Part shown: positions 11,252 to 22,742 of the stretch, one piece after another | Layout of the letters: each line of letters opens with the position of its first letter | Position numbering within the stretch: the first letter of the stretch is position 1 | Assembly (NCBI GenBank): GCA_021521415.1 | Contig: JAIQDT010009230.1 | Coordinates: 1-64,000, forward strand | From: Bidens hawaiensis | Lineage: Eukaryota; Streptophyta; Magnoliopsida; Asterales; Asteraceae | Length of the DNA stretch: 64,000 nucleotides | Direction of reading: 5' to 3' | Translations under genes and position numbers: made by a program | Notes under the pieces: generated by a model | Seen by the model: only the letters and a program-made list of their open reading frames with translations | What the model was told of the DNA's origin: nothing | The model's database searches: none

Positions 11252-12222
11252 TCATGGGTGGATCGAATATCCAGACTTATGCGCTTCGTCTAGAACAAGA
11301 TTACGCAGATTTCCATAGAGTGGTACCCAAACTCGATCAAGTAGGTATAATGTCCCATCAGACTTTGAGACAAATTCATTTTCAAGTCCTCGCAATTTCT
11401 CAAACCTTACATTTTGCGGTTTCAAGGCTTCACGCTGTGCATCACGAATTCGAGTAGTAAGACTCGTTTGAATCGTCAACCCTAATGCACGAACACGCAG
11501 AGGCTTTTCTCTTTCCTTTCGACTCAACGCATCAGCCACAACATTCGCTTTACCTTTGTGGTAACGAATCTCACAGTCGTAATCATTGAGTAATTCTACC
11601 CATCGACGTTGCCTCATATTTAGCTCTTTCTGATCAAAGATATGCTGAAGACTCTTGTGATCAGTAAATATTGTACATTTGGTTCCATACAGATAATGCC
11701 TCCAAATCTTAAGAGCAAACACAACAGCTCCCAATTCCAAATCATGCGTCGCGTAGTTCTTTTCATGCACCTTGAGTTGTCTGGACGCGTATGCTATCAC
11801 CTTGTCTTGCTGCATAAGCACACAGCCAAGACCTAAGCGAGACGCATCACAATATACTACAAATCCATTGGTACCTTCTGGTAAGGACAATATTGGTGCA
11901 CTACACAACTTTTGTTTAAGCAATTGGAAGGCTACTTCTTGTTTTTATGTCCACTCATATTTCTTGTCTTTTTGGGTTAATTGGGTTAAGGGTTGAGCTA
12001 TAGAAGAAAATTTTCAATGAATCTACGATAGTAGCCAGCTAATCCTAAAAATTGTCGCACTCCAGTGGGTGATCTTGGTGTCTCCCAATTCTTAATTGCT
12101 TCAATTTTTGTTGGATCAACTAGGATACCATTCTCATTGATTACATGCCCTAAAAAGTGGACTTCTCGAAGCCAGAAATCACACTTGGAAAATTTGGCAT
12201 ATAACTTCTCTTCTTTTAGCAA
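11252..12222 (-). pseudogene. gypsy RT C-terminal part and RNase H
   Basis: This part follows the RT catalytic motif. The first section (12222-11998) holds the connection region ([25 protein letters not shown]). A one-base frameshift near 12000 and an in-frame stop near 11957 separate it from 11923-11252. That second section carries RNase H motifs ([34 protein letters not shown]) and the start of the integrase zinc finger ([10 protein letters not shown]). It ends in a TGA one codon before integrase sequence resumes in the same frame. RNase H would remove the RNA strand during reverse transcription. Confidence 0.85.
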
Positions 12223-12264
12223 TTCTAGAATCAGTTTTAAGTGTTGTTCATGTTCTTTCTTGGT

Positions 12265-13380
12265 TCATGAGTAGATAAGTATGTCATCGATGAATACTAT
12301 CACGGATTTGTCCAAGTATGGCTTACAAACTCTGTTCATAAGATCCATGAACACAGCCGGTGTATTCGTTAGGCCAAAAGGCATGACCAGGAATTCATAA
12401 TGGCCATAACGAGTTCTGAAAGCGGTTTTAGGAACATCCTCTTCTGCAACACGTAACTGATGATACCCGGACCGCAAGTCGATTTTTGAGTAATAGCTTG
12501 ATCCTTGCAACTGATCAAACAAATCATCAATTCTCGGTAGTGGGTATCGATTCTTAATAGTAAGTTTGTTCAGTTCTCTGTAATCGATACACATTCGAAA
12601 AGAACCGTTCTTCTTTTTCACAAATAAGACTGGAGCTCCCCAAGGTGAGAAACTTGGTCTTATGAATCCTTTGTCTAGTAATTCCTGGAGCTGATTAGAT
12701 AACTCCTGCATTTCCGATGGTGCTAATCTGTACGGAGATCGAGCTATTGGAGCGGCATCTTGAACCAGATCGATTCTGAATTCGACTTGACGCTGAGGAG
12801 GTAATCCAGGCAAGTCTTCAGGGAAAACTTCTGGAAAATCCCGTACTACAGGAATATCCTCTATCTTTCGCTCTTTAGCCTTTGTGTCGACTACATTGAC
12901 AAGAAAAGCGGGACATCCTTTCCTTAACATTTTGCGAGTCTTTGTGATACTAGAGAGTTTTAACTCGGTGTTACTCTGGTCACCTCGAATGCTTAGAAAT
13001 TGACCGGTTGGGGTTGGTAAACGAACTAGCTTTTCGGAGCATATGATTTCAGCACCATTTTTGGATAACCAATCCATTCCTACTACTATATCAAAACTGC
13101 CTAACTCTACGGGTAGAAGATCGATTGAAAACCTAAGGTTTTCTAACAGAATATTGCAGTTTCGGACAATTTTACTGGTTTCAATTAGCTTCCCGTTGGC
13201 TAATTCAATTGAGTAATTATTGTCTAACTTGCTTGGTTCAATACCGAGAAGGGGTTCAAATTGGTCAGAAACAAAGCTTAAATCTGCTCCAGTATCAAAT
13301 AGTACATAAGCATAATGATTATTAACGAGAAACGTACCGGTGACTACGGATGAGTCTTTCCGGGCCTTTTTCGCGTTCAT
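12265..13380 (-). pseudogene. gypsy aspartic protease and reverse transcriptase
   Basis: 371 codons in the same frame as gag. An aspartic protease comes first ([12 protein letters not shown], about residues 28-39), then RT from about residue 190 ([61 protein letters not shown]). The catalytic motif FIDDILIYS is followed at once by TGA, where family members continue; a CGA-to-TGA change would explain it. The protease would cut the polyprotein and RT would copy element RNA. The M at 13380 is only the first Met after gag; the frame is open upstream to the gag stop. Confidence 0.9.
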
Positions 13381-14538
13381 CTCGAATGCCTTACCCTTAG
13401 CATTTTGTATCTTGAGTTTGGGGCAATCATTTCTGAAATGCCCGATGACACCGCACTCGAAACATTCGGAAGTTCGGCTTCCTGAACCGGACGGAGAGTC
13501 CTTACTGAAACAGTACTGAGTCTAGTGTCCAAATCGATTACACTTCTGACATTTCCAACATTCCCCATTGTGACTCTTTCCACACCTGTTACAAGTGGAT
13601 CCTTGTCCTGATCCTCTTGTGTTTGCTGCAAACATTCTTCGTGCTCCTTGGTATCGTTTGAACTGTCCTCCTGGGTTACCGTTCCACTTTCGTTTGAGTT
13701 CTCCGGTTTTCTGATTTTCGGTAACTGTTTTTCGTTCAGGTTTGGCGGTAGTCGCTTTCTTACCGGAGTCTTTCAGAGTTCCCATACGAATTGCATTATC
13801 AGTTAAAGATTTTGCCAGCTCTCGGGCTGACTGGATAGTGGTTGGTTTGGAGGAGGTAACCAATCCTCGGATCTCGGGAGCTAAGCCCCAAATGTACCTC
13901 TCGATTCTTGCATATTCAGGCGTAACCAGTCGGGGTACTAGCCGTGCCAAAGCGTTGAATCGGGAAGTATATCCTCCAATGTCAGCATTTTCCATCTTTA
14001 ACTGCCAGAATTCATATTCGATTTTCTGAAGTTCTTTTCGGGGACAGTACTCCTTTAACAACATTTCTTTTAGTTCTTCCCAGGTTAGACGGTAAGCGGC
14101 ATCTTCTCCAAGATTTTGAATTATGGAGTTCCACCACTCGAGTGCCTCATCACGGAATGAGCACACTCCGTATTTTATCCGTTCGAGAGGAGTGCAATCA
14201 CTGATTTTCATTACAGATTCCATTTTCTCGATCCACCGGATAATTTCCAAAGGTCCTTCGGCACCGGTAAATTCTTTCGGTCCGCAACCTTGGAAAATTT
14301 TGTATGAGCACCCGCGTACCGTGCTACCTGAGGGGTTTTCGTTTAGATTTTCGGTTCTAGGTGTTTCTCCATTTGAAGTATTAGTTGTATTTAGGGGGTT
14401 TTGGCTTGCGTTGCGATTAGCCTCATGTTGCTCGAGTGCCGTATTTACATGTTGAGCGATTAGCTGAGCTAACTCGTCTTGGGAAGAAGGTAATCCGGTT
14501 GCTTGATTATTAGTGGATCGTCTTGTTTTTGGCGCCAT
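13381..14538 (-). pseudogene. gypsy gag with three zinc knuckles, one split by a stop
   Basis: Gag builds the virus-like particle and binds element RNA. The start codon at 14538 opens 338 codons. A Retrotrans_gag-like capsid region lies around residues 75-230 (GCSYKIFQGCGPKEF, ALEWWNSI, YCPRKELQKIE). It is followed by a basic stretch and nucleocapsid fingers: a short CNRCGKSHNGEC, then CQKCNRFGH, where a TAG (13522-13524) falls between the His and the last Cys, then in the same frame a canonical [14 protein letters not shown]. The frame then runs into the protease. One base change could have created the stop. Confidence 0.85.
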
Positions 14539-14834
14539 GTTCTTTTTAGAAAAAATATAATTTTGGTTAGTTTTGGAAAAAAAAAATGATATTTTTTTTT
14601 CTAAGTTGTAAGGGATTAAATAGCATCATTAATAATACAAACATAAATATAATCATCAAAGAGTGGAATTTTATAATATACCAAAATACCAAAATTAGGT
14701 GTACTTACTTACACCTTGGTCACCCACCATAGTTTCTAGTTCCTACCACAACCACACAAAAGACAACATGTTTCAAAGTTAAGTTACATCACAACTACCA
14801 TAATAAATATATTACCCAAAACACCCTACTACGT

Positions 14835-15356
14835 CTAGTGAAGGCTCATCAAGTAGCCTACGCATGGCTCTATCATGCCATTCCTCATCTCGAGAACTCC
14901 TACCCTGGCTTCTGTCATCAGTCCCTGATTCCTCAGTTCGTTCACAAACTGGTGCATCACATCACAGGTTTGGTCATCAAGACCTTGTTTATGCTCGATA
15001 GCAAGCACACGGTCCACCATGTTATGAACGATGTTCTTGTAAGCTGAGAACTTGGCAAGAAGAACCATAAGTAGCTCGTGATCGGAGGGTTCCTCGACCA
15101 CAGGCTCCGGTGTGGGAGGCGGTGGTGGAGGGGGTGGGATCACAGCCAATGGGAGTGCAATGACAGGAGCCGATGCATCACGGTTTGCCCTGGTCCTTTT
15201 TCGGGTGTACACCTTCAAGGGTGTAGCTCTCGAATTAGACCCGGCATCTCCTGATGCAACCACCGGACGCCACTCCACCGGTGATAGTGGAGTACCGCTG
15301 CTACTAGAATCGGAGTCAGATACGATCGTCACAGAGTTCGTCATCTGAATAAACAT
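14835..15356 (-). CDS. Unknown ORF between primer site and gag of the gypsy element
   Basis: 173 codons in element orientation, the first ORF after the 5' LTR and primer-binding site. I do not recognise the product. It starts with a Ser/Asp-rich acidic segment (SDSDSSSSG, about residues 15-23), has a basic stretch (YTRKRTRANRD, about 51-61), then an eight-proline run followed by an acidic patch (PVVEEPSDHE), and a probably helical C-terminal half without Cys. It is uninterrupted although gag and pol carry stops. No signal peptide or membrane segment. It could be an accessory element protein or a chance frame; the Ser-Asp and Pro runs lower confidence. Confidence 0.4.
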   Translation of the reverse strand: MFIQMTNSVTIVSDSDSSSSGTPLSPVEWRPVVASGDAGSNSRATPLKVYTRKRTRANRDASAPVIALPLAVIPPPPPPPPTPEPVVEEPSDHELLMVLLAKFSAYKNIVHNMVDRVLAIEHKQGLDDQTCDVMHQFVNELRNQGLMTEARVGVLEMRNGMIEPCVGYLMSLH

Positions 15357-15494
15357 ATTAATTAAAGTTAGTAATAATCAATTATATATATATCTTTGTT
15401 ACCTTTTCGTTTCGAGAGGCGGGAAAGGAGCGCGTGTTTGAACATACCTTTATAGTTTAGAAAACTTTATATTTTCTAATTCTCTATAACTGTT

Positions 15495-15507
15495 GGCTCT
15501 GATACCA
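15495..15507 (-). promoter_or_regulatory. Primer-binding site, initiator tRNA-Met
   Basis: On the minus strand TGGTATCAGAGCC lies five bases inside the 5' LTR boundary. This is the standard complement to the 3' end of plant initiator tRNA-Met used to prime minus-strand synthesis. Confidence 0.9.
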
Positions 15508-15512
15508 ACTTC

Positions 15513-17941
15513 TGTCACACCCCGAAAACCTTAACTTAACACAGCGGAAGTCTTAACTTTAATTCGTTCGGGTTATGACAGATGCCGATAGTCAACAATA
15601 ATAGACAAATAACAAAAGCATCATCTTTTATTATAAGGAAATATTTTACAAAATCAGAGTTTATTACACGTGCTAATGCACGGTTTACAACACTTCACTT
15701 TTGTTCAAACACCTCACGCTCTCATTCCCATGCCACCTCGAAACCTTCACTTTCCTGCAAAGCATATTTAAATAATATTTGGGTCAACACGAATGTTGGT
15801 GAGTTATTCCTGAGAAGAAAAACTTATTATATAAATATAAACAATTTATATATAAAATAAAACATGAATATAATAGTGTACGGCTATTATACTCCCAACA
15901 ATACCGATCTATACACGGTACAACACAATAACGAAACCCGCATTTTACCTTTAAGCAAAAAAAGCGTTAGTTGTAAACTAGCTAAGAATACAACGCGTGT
16001 ATGACTACCAATTTAATAACTCGAAACGTACCATACTCGAAATATTCCCACTTTTAACCCAACGCGAATGGAAGTGGGGGGCGTCACCCAGATAAATCTA
16101 CCAACATTTCTGTGCCCTCAATTTGGTTAACAGTTATTTAACCAAATTGATTCATCCCACAATAACGACAATTTGTAGTATAATGCGCTTTCAAAACATA
16201 TATATATAAATACGAATATAAATATACAATATGCTTTTCAGAGGAAGAACTCACCTTTGATTTCGGTGTTCGAATAAACGCTCGTACCTATATTAGTACA
16301 TGTTCGTTAATTTTAGGTTTGACTAAAATATATATATTCTTATTCTAAAAATCCACACAAGCATATAACACATAAAGTTTACTACTTATAATCTTATAAT
16401 TCTATACTTAAAAATATAAACAAGTAATAATCAACTAATAATAATTTAATTTAATTATTAAAATTTTAAAAAATTATTACCTATAGTTGCTGGAGTGTTT
16501 TGGAAAAATTCAAGTTATTATTTTATTTATAATTTTGACTCTATTATAATCGGTTTTGTCGGTTATGCCGGATTCGTTGGTTTTGAGCTTAAAAACGAAC
16601 CGGTTGTTATTTTTATGAAACTTTTAGTTTTAAATTATCTAAAACACTTTTTATATAGTTTTTAGTCAAGTTTTATTGGTTGTTCAATAAAAATGTTTTG
16701 GTTTTTATTTTGTTGCCAATTTCTTAAAAATGCCAATTTTTAACGTTTTCGTGTCGGTTTTCGCGACACGAACCGTGTTGGTGTAATTTTTGCTATTCTT
16801 GACTTTTCTTATACTTTAACTTATGTTAAATATAAGAATATTATGACTTTAGGAGCTGTTTTAATTCAGTTCCAAAAACTCATGTCGGTTCACCTTAAAA
16901 GTCGAACTTTCCGACCGTTAAAGTCACCGACAAGCTATTTAAGTCACAATGTCAAAACCTAACCATTTGGTACAGAAAATATACATATAATAATAAATAA
17001 TATATCATCATATACATGTTTGATCATCTAGCACCAAGTATGCACACAAAACAAATATTTAGCTACACATGCTCAAGCCTTAACTTAAGTTTTCAACTAT
17101 ACAATATACATGTTATTTCTATAATATCTACAAGGTGTTTATGTACCAAAATTTCCAGATCTTAATAACCCATATTAACCTCGTATTTCATCCCATTTTC
17201 ATCTTTAAAACAAACACATTCTTGATTCTTTAACAAAGTTTCTATTACTAGTAAGTAGCAATTTTTAATAACCTTATTATCATACCAACAATCTTTACAA
17301 TAGAGTTTACTAAAGTAATCCTAGCCACAAGTCTTTAATCATCCACACAAGATTATGTTCACTTATCAAATCATTTTGCAAAACATCTTGTACAATTTAC
17401 AAAGTTTCCTTTATTAGTAAGTTTAACACAAACTCTTGTTTATCTAAGTTATCATGTTTCATGCATCCTAGTACTTCTAGTAGATTTTATTCCTTTCCAT
17501 ATGTCCCATTCAATCACTTAGTTTGTCATTTTCAATCCATATAAGACAAGTATGAGCTTTATGATCAAAAATCAAATTTTTGTATTACTTGCATGTGTAA
17601 GTAACTTTCCAACAAGATCAAATCTCTACACTTTTGTCAACCATTTTCCAAGATCCTTTTTATCTTTTCAAAATCATTATTATTATTACTTACAACTTTT
17701 TTTTTCAAGGTCATCTTGACACGTTTATGAATTTATCCGTTTTGAGATATTACTCGGTGTCAATCTGCACAGTGTCAGCTACACGACAAAATTGAACTTT
17801 TTCGGGTTCCAAATTTTAAAATTCAACTAAAATAAAAAACTTTGACTAAAAATATTATTCCTATGTATTTATTTTACTAATTAATACACGATTACGGTTA
17901 AGATAATTACCAGATTAGTCTAATTTTTGGCGGTTGTCACA
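15513..17941 (-). repeat. 5' LTR of the gypsy element, with a 1.1-kb internal deletion
   Basis: It matches 6449-9972 from both ends but lacks the stretch equivalent to about 8644-9740. The junction is a T-rich tract followed by CAAG/CGAG, so the deletion joined two similar T-rich sites. In element orientation the loss begins about 230 bases into the LTR, within U3, and may have removed promoter sequence. An extra TTAAC copy occurs near 15534. Confidence 0.9.
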
Positions 17942-17946
17942 ACATA

Positions 17947-18015
17947 CGTGTAAAAAAAATTTAAAAATTGTTACGTTGAGTTCTTAAAATTCAAAGTGGT
18001 TCTCAATAGAAATCA

Positions 18016-18018
<3 letters not shown>
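17947..18018. mobile_element. Right part of the MITE split by the gypsy element
   Basis: This is the counterpart of 6198-6448. It ends in sequence whose reverse complement GATTGATTTCTATTGAGAACC resembles the left end, and a TA microsatellite follows. Confidence 0.5.

Positions 18019-18049
<31 letters not shown>
18019..18049. repeat. (TA)n microsatellite
   Basis: About 15 TA units lie between two TA-flanked MITEs. Confidence 0.9.
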
Positions 18050-18051
<2 letters not shown>

Positions 18052-18568
18052 ATTAAGATCATTTAAGAACTATTTCGAAATAGAGAACTTTGAGAACCAT
18101 TTTAGACTACAAAAAACACTATTCTTAACAAAAAATAAAAAAAAATTATAAAACAAATAAAAACTCAAAAATAAAAAAAGTAAAAAAATTAAAAAAAAAT
18201 ATTTTTCATCCCGGTTTTATAAAAAAAGTAAAAAAAATATCGGTTTAACAAAATTATACACATATGTATAATACTTATTATTTTAATTTTATACATGTAT
18301 TTTTATACACATATGTACAATTTAAGGTTAATGATAATATACATATGTGTACCTTACGTAACTAAAGATTAAATGAAAATATACACATGTTTATAATACG
18401 AAGTGTTTTTTTTATGAAACTGGAATAAAATATAAGAACTTTGGTTTTTTACTTTTTAAAAATTTTTGTTTTTTTGTTTTATGATTTTTTTAAATATTTT
18501 TTCTAAAGGTTTTTTTAGTGGTCAAAAATATTTCTTAAAGTTTTCAATTTATAAATGGTTCTCTTAGG

Positions 18569-18571
<3 letters not shown>
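18050..18571. mobile_element. TA-flanked MITE
   Basis: The left end GGATTAAGATCATTTAAGAAC and the reverse complement of the right end GATCCTAAGAGAACC are similar imperfect inverted repeats. The interior is AT-rich with runs of A and T. TA tracts lie on both sides. Confidence 0.55.

Positions 18572-18607
<36 letters not shown>
18572..18607. repeat. (TA)n microsatellite
   Basis: About 17 TA units directly follow the MITE end. Confidence 0.9.
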
Positions 18608-18613
<6 letters not shown>

Positions 18614-18754
18614 ATAAAAAATGTTTAGGATGAGAGTTTGCTATTCAATTTTAAGCAATTTTATTGATAGTTGAGATTTATGGGCCAATGGATAGATACC
18701 ATATGACATCCCACTATATACTTTTAACCTTTTTTTTCGTATTTACAATTCTTA

Positions 18755-19042
18755 GAGCATTCCCAACCCATTCCCTATATTATTGTGAGGAGAGTTTGTA
18801 AATTATAGGGTGTGATTTTGAATGGTTGTGAGTGTAAATTATAGGGTGGAGAGAGAAAATGTAGTGATTTTTGTAAATTTGGGGAAACTTTGTTTGTCCT
18901 TATTTATTTTTTAATATTTGTTGAATTAGTTGTGAGTAGAGAAGAGAGAAATGTAATATTATTTAATTGAACAGGAAAGAGAAATGTAGTATTTTGTAGT
19001 GCAATTATAAAGATGAGGATGGAGATCCGGATGAGAATGCTC
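18755..19042. mobile_element. Tourist-like PIF/Harbinger MITE
   Basis: 288 bp with terminal repeats GAGCATTCCCAACCC and, as reverse complement of the right end, GAGCATTCTCATCCGG. Both sides carry TTA (18752-18754 and 19043-19045), the PIF/Harbinger target duplication. No transposase. Confidence 0.75.
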
Positions 19043-20692
19043 TTAATTCTACGTGTACAAGTCTCTATTACATATAAAATATTTATATGACGAATATTAT
19101 ATTTACAATTCTTAATCTTAATTATATTTTTCTAAAATGTTTTACTAGGGTATTCACTGTCCAGTTTTCATGGTTTTTGAGTCAAACCATGAATTAAACC
19201 GTGATCTTGTAAACCAAAACCAAGCCGTTAAAATTTTAAACTGAATCGAACCAAATCATTAGTTCCGATTTGGTTTCACATTTGGACATGTTGGATATGA
19301 ATAATATGCAAAATTTTAACTTATTTATTTATATTACATGTGACGTTCAAACACAAGTTGTCCGAAAACATGAAATGCATGTTATATCGAGTTTAATAAA
19401 AAAAACTTTAAAGTCAAATCCATTGCAAATTGTTATCGCGTTTAGGATCTGAGCCTCAACCCATTTCTCAATTAGTATTTAGTCAATAATTAATATGAAA
19501 CTATATATACACTGTGACATTCGTCATTTTTCAAACTCAAAAACCTGACCCGTTTTAAAAATTGATATTTTCGGATTTTCATTTGTTAATAAAATGATGA
19601 ATTTATTGTGTATGTATGTTCATTATGATGCTTACGTTTATAATAATGTTTTATTATTTACGACGTTACAAAATTAATCCCAAATTTCATTTCATATATT
19701 TTGAATCTAGACTCTTTTGTTTCTTTCTAGAACTTTCCTTGATCAAGAAATTTGTCAAATGCTATTAAATTCCCTTGATCCAAGCCTCAAATAATAGCCT
19801 TATGACTGTCTTTGTAATTTACTCTCTCCAGCCTTGTTATTAACGATTCTTAACCTATATGGCTATATGTGTTATATACCACCTCTAAGCTTATGCAAAT
19901 CCTTTACCTCAACCCAATTCACAATCAATTGCTCTCTTGCTAGTAGAATTTTGCTAGTCTTGACTTTAAAGTCAATCATTCAATAACTCTTTCTTTTTCG
20001 TTCGTGTATAAATCCTCGAGTAATTATTATTTCATGTTTTCAAAACACATTTTAATCGTAATCATGATGTCAAAACAATTGACACTCATGGTGACGTATC
20101 ATTATTCGTTAATTGGCTCGTTTAAGCTAAGTTTATAAAAGCTTTATGTTTAAAAGTCACTTTTGCAAACTAATAAACAAGACAAAACTTTTCTAGCATG
20201 TCATTTCATTTTATCATTCAAATCATGTTAGACACAAACCTGACTCAAAACCAAGTTCGTGTCCAACCAAAAACTAAATGCTCGTTTAAACCGTTTTCTT
20301 GAATAATGTTCGGTTCAGAAACGAACTCGTTTAAATTAAGTAATAATTATTATAATCTTTTCCTAAGACTAAAATAAATGAACCTAAAACCAAATAAAAA
20401 AACTTTTTAACTTATAACAATTAAATATATCTTAAACAAACTTTTCGTTTAAGAATTATAAACCGAATATGTTGGTCACATTTTTCTTATTTTCCTCCAC
20501 CTCATTTTGATCATAGTTATTTATTTATTTATTTATATAGGGTCGCCCGTTGAACCGAACTTTGTCGGTTCACTTGCTTAAAACCGTTTTCGCTTATTTG
20601 CTCGGCTCGCTTATTAACATGCGAGTTTCTCACACCCCTGTTTTTACTTTAATTATTTTAGGGGTAACATATATATCCTAGCAAAACACTTA

Positions 20693-21345
20693 GGTAGCGT
20701 TTGGTATGCAGGAATGACAGGAGGAATGAAATTATTCATTATGTGGGAATGAAGAAAGTGGTGTTTGGTTGCTTAACGAAATGGAATCATCCATAACACA
20801 TGGAATCCCATTCCATCAAAACCATTCATTCCCATGCCTTTTTTTTCATTCCATTCCTTCATTCCTCACCCTAATTTCTCAACACCACCACCACCTAACA
20901 ACAACAACCACCACTACCATCGCCACCACCACCACCTGACCGCCACTTTCGCCACCACCTTCGCCACCACCACCACCACCTTACCACCAGCGCTGCCGCC
21001 ACCACTGTCACTGCTTGACCACCACCTCCATCGTCACCGCCACCCTACCATCGCCATCACCACCAATGCTACCACCCCCACCACGCCTGACCGCCACCAC
21101 CGCCATTTTCTTCGCCGGAGCTACCACCACCAATGTCGCCATTTCAGTTTTTTTAGTAAAAAATATTTATTTTGGGATATGAATATCTTTATTATTTCTA
21201 TTTCATTCCTACAATTTTTTTTGGATACCAAACAACATAAAGTAATTATTCATTTCATTCTCACAGGTTAGCCAAACAAGACAAAGGAATAGTAATGATC
21301 CATTTCATTCCCTTTTCATTTCATTACTTTCAACCAAACATACCC
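20693..21345. mobile_element. PIF/Harbinger-type MITE inside the solo LTR
   Basis: The terminal repeats are GGTAGCGTTTGGTATG and, as reverse complement of the right end, GGGTATGTTTGGTTG, with TTA on both sides (20690-20692, 21346-21348). The interior includes a CCA/CAC-rich tract. The 145-codon frame at 20834-21271 reads that tract as His/Thr/Pro and is not a gene. Confidence 0.75.
20875..21140 (+). repeat. (CCA/CAC)n-rich low-complexity tract
   Basis: Trinucleotide-rich sequence inside the MITE. It is the source of a misleading His- and Thr-rich open frame. Confidence 0.85.
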
Positions 21346-22139
21346 TTAGTATTATTTTATCATCATTGCCTCAAATTACAATTCACATCATAGACTTGTA
21401 TTTTATTACTTGCTTGTATGAATTTTGCCTCATTGAATGATTATTGTTATTATTTATTGTTACCCTATAAGTGCATTACCCTCAATAAGTATGATTATAC
21501 TCTTCCCTTACTAGTTAGACTTTACGAGAAATTCACCAACTATTTATAGTTGACCTCTATTTTATATATATGCTACAATATGAATGTCTGATGAAAATAA
21601 AAAACATTAAATTACCTATATGTTATTTTAATAAATGATGTAATAATTAGTTTGTTTGTTTGTTTTGATGTTATTTCCGTTTTGAATTTGTGTACTTGAG
21701 ATATAATATGATAATGATAATATTTCCGCTTTAATAGTTGTCACATGTGGTTTGAACAATCTATACGTTACGTCCCGAGTAAATCCGTCATCGGTCGGGG
21801 TGTGACATACACTTACACTTCTGGTTTATATTTAACAGAAATACTGATATTATATAACATTGAATATTTAAAAAAATAAGTATAAATAATTATGTGGTCT
21901 GGTCTGGTTTTATACTGTCGGTTTTTGGTATAAACAGTAAACCAAACCGTTCGCTACGGTTTGAAATTATTGAAATCGATCAACCGAAACTTGAGAAAGA
22001 AAACCGAATCGGTCACCGGTTGAACATATACGTTAGCGCCCCTAACTATAAGTACAAACTAACCTTTATGGTCTTATTTTTGAATGACTAACGAATAAAG
22101 TCTATGTATTTGGGGTAACCCAATGTTAAAAGGCGAACA

Positions 22140-22335
22140 CATATGTCCGCAACCGCATAAAACGTTGAGTAGCCTAAACCCACCATCTTCTATTCAAAGG
22201 AAAGCCACTACCTAAAAGACCTACTGTGATAAAACCCGGTTAAGATCGAATTCGAACTTGAGACCTTGCGATCTCAAGCCCAAATAATCATTTTTCTACA
22301 ATGCCAATTAAGCTAAAGCTCATTCGCAAACCTTA
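22140..22335 (-). repeat. Possible tRNA-derived SINE remnant
   Basis: On the minus strand TTTAGCTTAATTGGCAT (A-box-like) is followed about 45 bases later by GTTCGAATTCG (B-box-like) and then unrelated sequence. This is the build of a tRNA-derived SINE head. No target duplication was found, so it may be an old copy. Confidence 0.45.
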
Positions 22336-22366
22336 TGGTGTACTTGTAAGTTTGATACCCTATATA

Positions 22367-22367
22367 A

Positions 22368-22405
<38 letters not shown>
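22367..22405 (+). repeat. (ATT)n microsatellite
   Basis: About 12 ATT units directly before the SINE target duplication. Confidence 0.9.
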
Positions 22406-22406
<1 letters not shown>

Positions 22407-22422
22407 AGGTAACATGCCACAA

Positions 22423-22742
22423 CCACTTGGGCTAGCTTAAGTGGCCAGCCAAATGATGGATAAAAACTTGAAGTCGGTTGGCCTCTCAAGTTCGAATCTT
22501 GATGGCGACACGAGTTTTTTATTAGAGTGTCCCTTCCCAGAGAGCTTGCTCTTGTGGGCGGACAACTCCTGTCAAGTGGCAGGGGGCTCGAAATTTTCTC
22601 GTGGAACGCCTAGCCAAACTCGGATGTCAAGCGTGGGCCCAGTTAAGACAGCATAGTCTTGGCCCGAGTGGGGCGGTTGGGGCTCTCTCTGAGAGCTGTG
22701 GCTGAATATTCAACCACTATGAAAGTCACCGTTCCAAAAAAA
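22423..22742 (+). mobile_element. tRNA-derived SINE with 17-bp perfect target duplication
   Basis: The identical 17-mer AAGGTAACATGCCACAA lies on both sides (22406-22422 and 22743-22759). The head has an A-box-like GGCTAGCTTAAGTGGCC and a B-box-like AAGTTCGAATCTTG, spaced as in tRNA-derived SINEs. The ~250-bp body is non-tRNA and the tail is a short A run. The perfect duplication argues for a recent insertion by LINE-type target-primed reverse transcription. The open frame at 22441-22656 is incidental. Confidence 0.85.

Larger units (their letters stand above)
6449..17941 (-). mobile_element. Ty3/gypsy LTR retrotransposon, chromovirus (Tekay/Del-like)
   Basis: This is a complete but defective element with TG..CA LTR ends, flanked by a perfect 5-bp duplication ACATA (6444-6448 and 17942-17946). 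The order on the minus strand is 5' LTR, tRNA-Met primer site, unknown ORF, gag, protease, RT, RNase H, integrase, polypurine tract, 3' LTR. RT and RNase H ahead of integrase place it in Ty3/gypsy. The C-terminal chromodomain-like segment and the RT/IN style suggest the Tekay/Del chromovirus lineage. The LTRs are very similar over shared parts (roughly ten differences in the first ~550 bases), suggesting a fairly young insertion. Gag-pol is broken by stops near 13522, 12265, 11957 and 11252 and by a frameshift near 12000. Confidence 0.9.
19513..21807. mobile_element. Solo LTR, Ty3/gypsy type
   Basis: It begins TGTGACATTCGTCATTTTTC and ends TCGGTCGGGGTGTGACA. A perfect 5-bp duplication TACAC sits on both sides (19508-19512, 21808-21812). 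No internal region is present, as left by LTR-LTR recombination. It contains a later PIF/Harbinger MITE, so the original LTR was about 1.64 kb. Confidence 0.8.
19148..22042. repeat. GGGTATTCAC-type repeat split by a solo LTR
   Basis: The left piece (19148-19512) starts GGGTATTCACTGTCCAG. The right piece (21813-22042) is similar to 3810-3960 and closes near AGCGCCCCTAA. Both are rich in AAACCG/CGGTTT words. Removing 19513-21807 and one TACAC rejoins them into one ~600-bp repeat of the same class as 3336-3964. Confidence 0.5.

Noticed and set aside
10086..14455. Plus-strand frames of 60-110 codons across the gypsy element
   Set aside because: Shadows of the minus-strand gag-pol genes.
20834..21271. 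145-codon His/Thr/Pro-rich frame
   Set aside because: It reads a CCA/CAC-rich tract inside a PIF/Harbinger MITE; low complexity with no supporting signals.
22441..22656. 71-codon frame
   Set aside because: Lies wholly inside the SINE with the 17-bp duplication.
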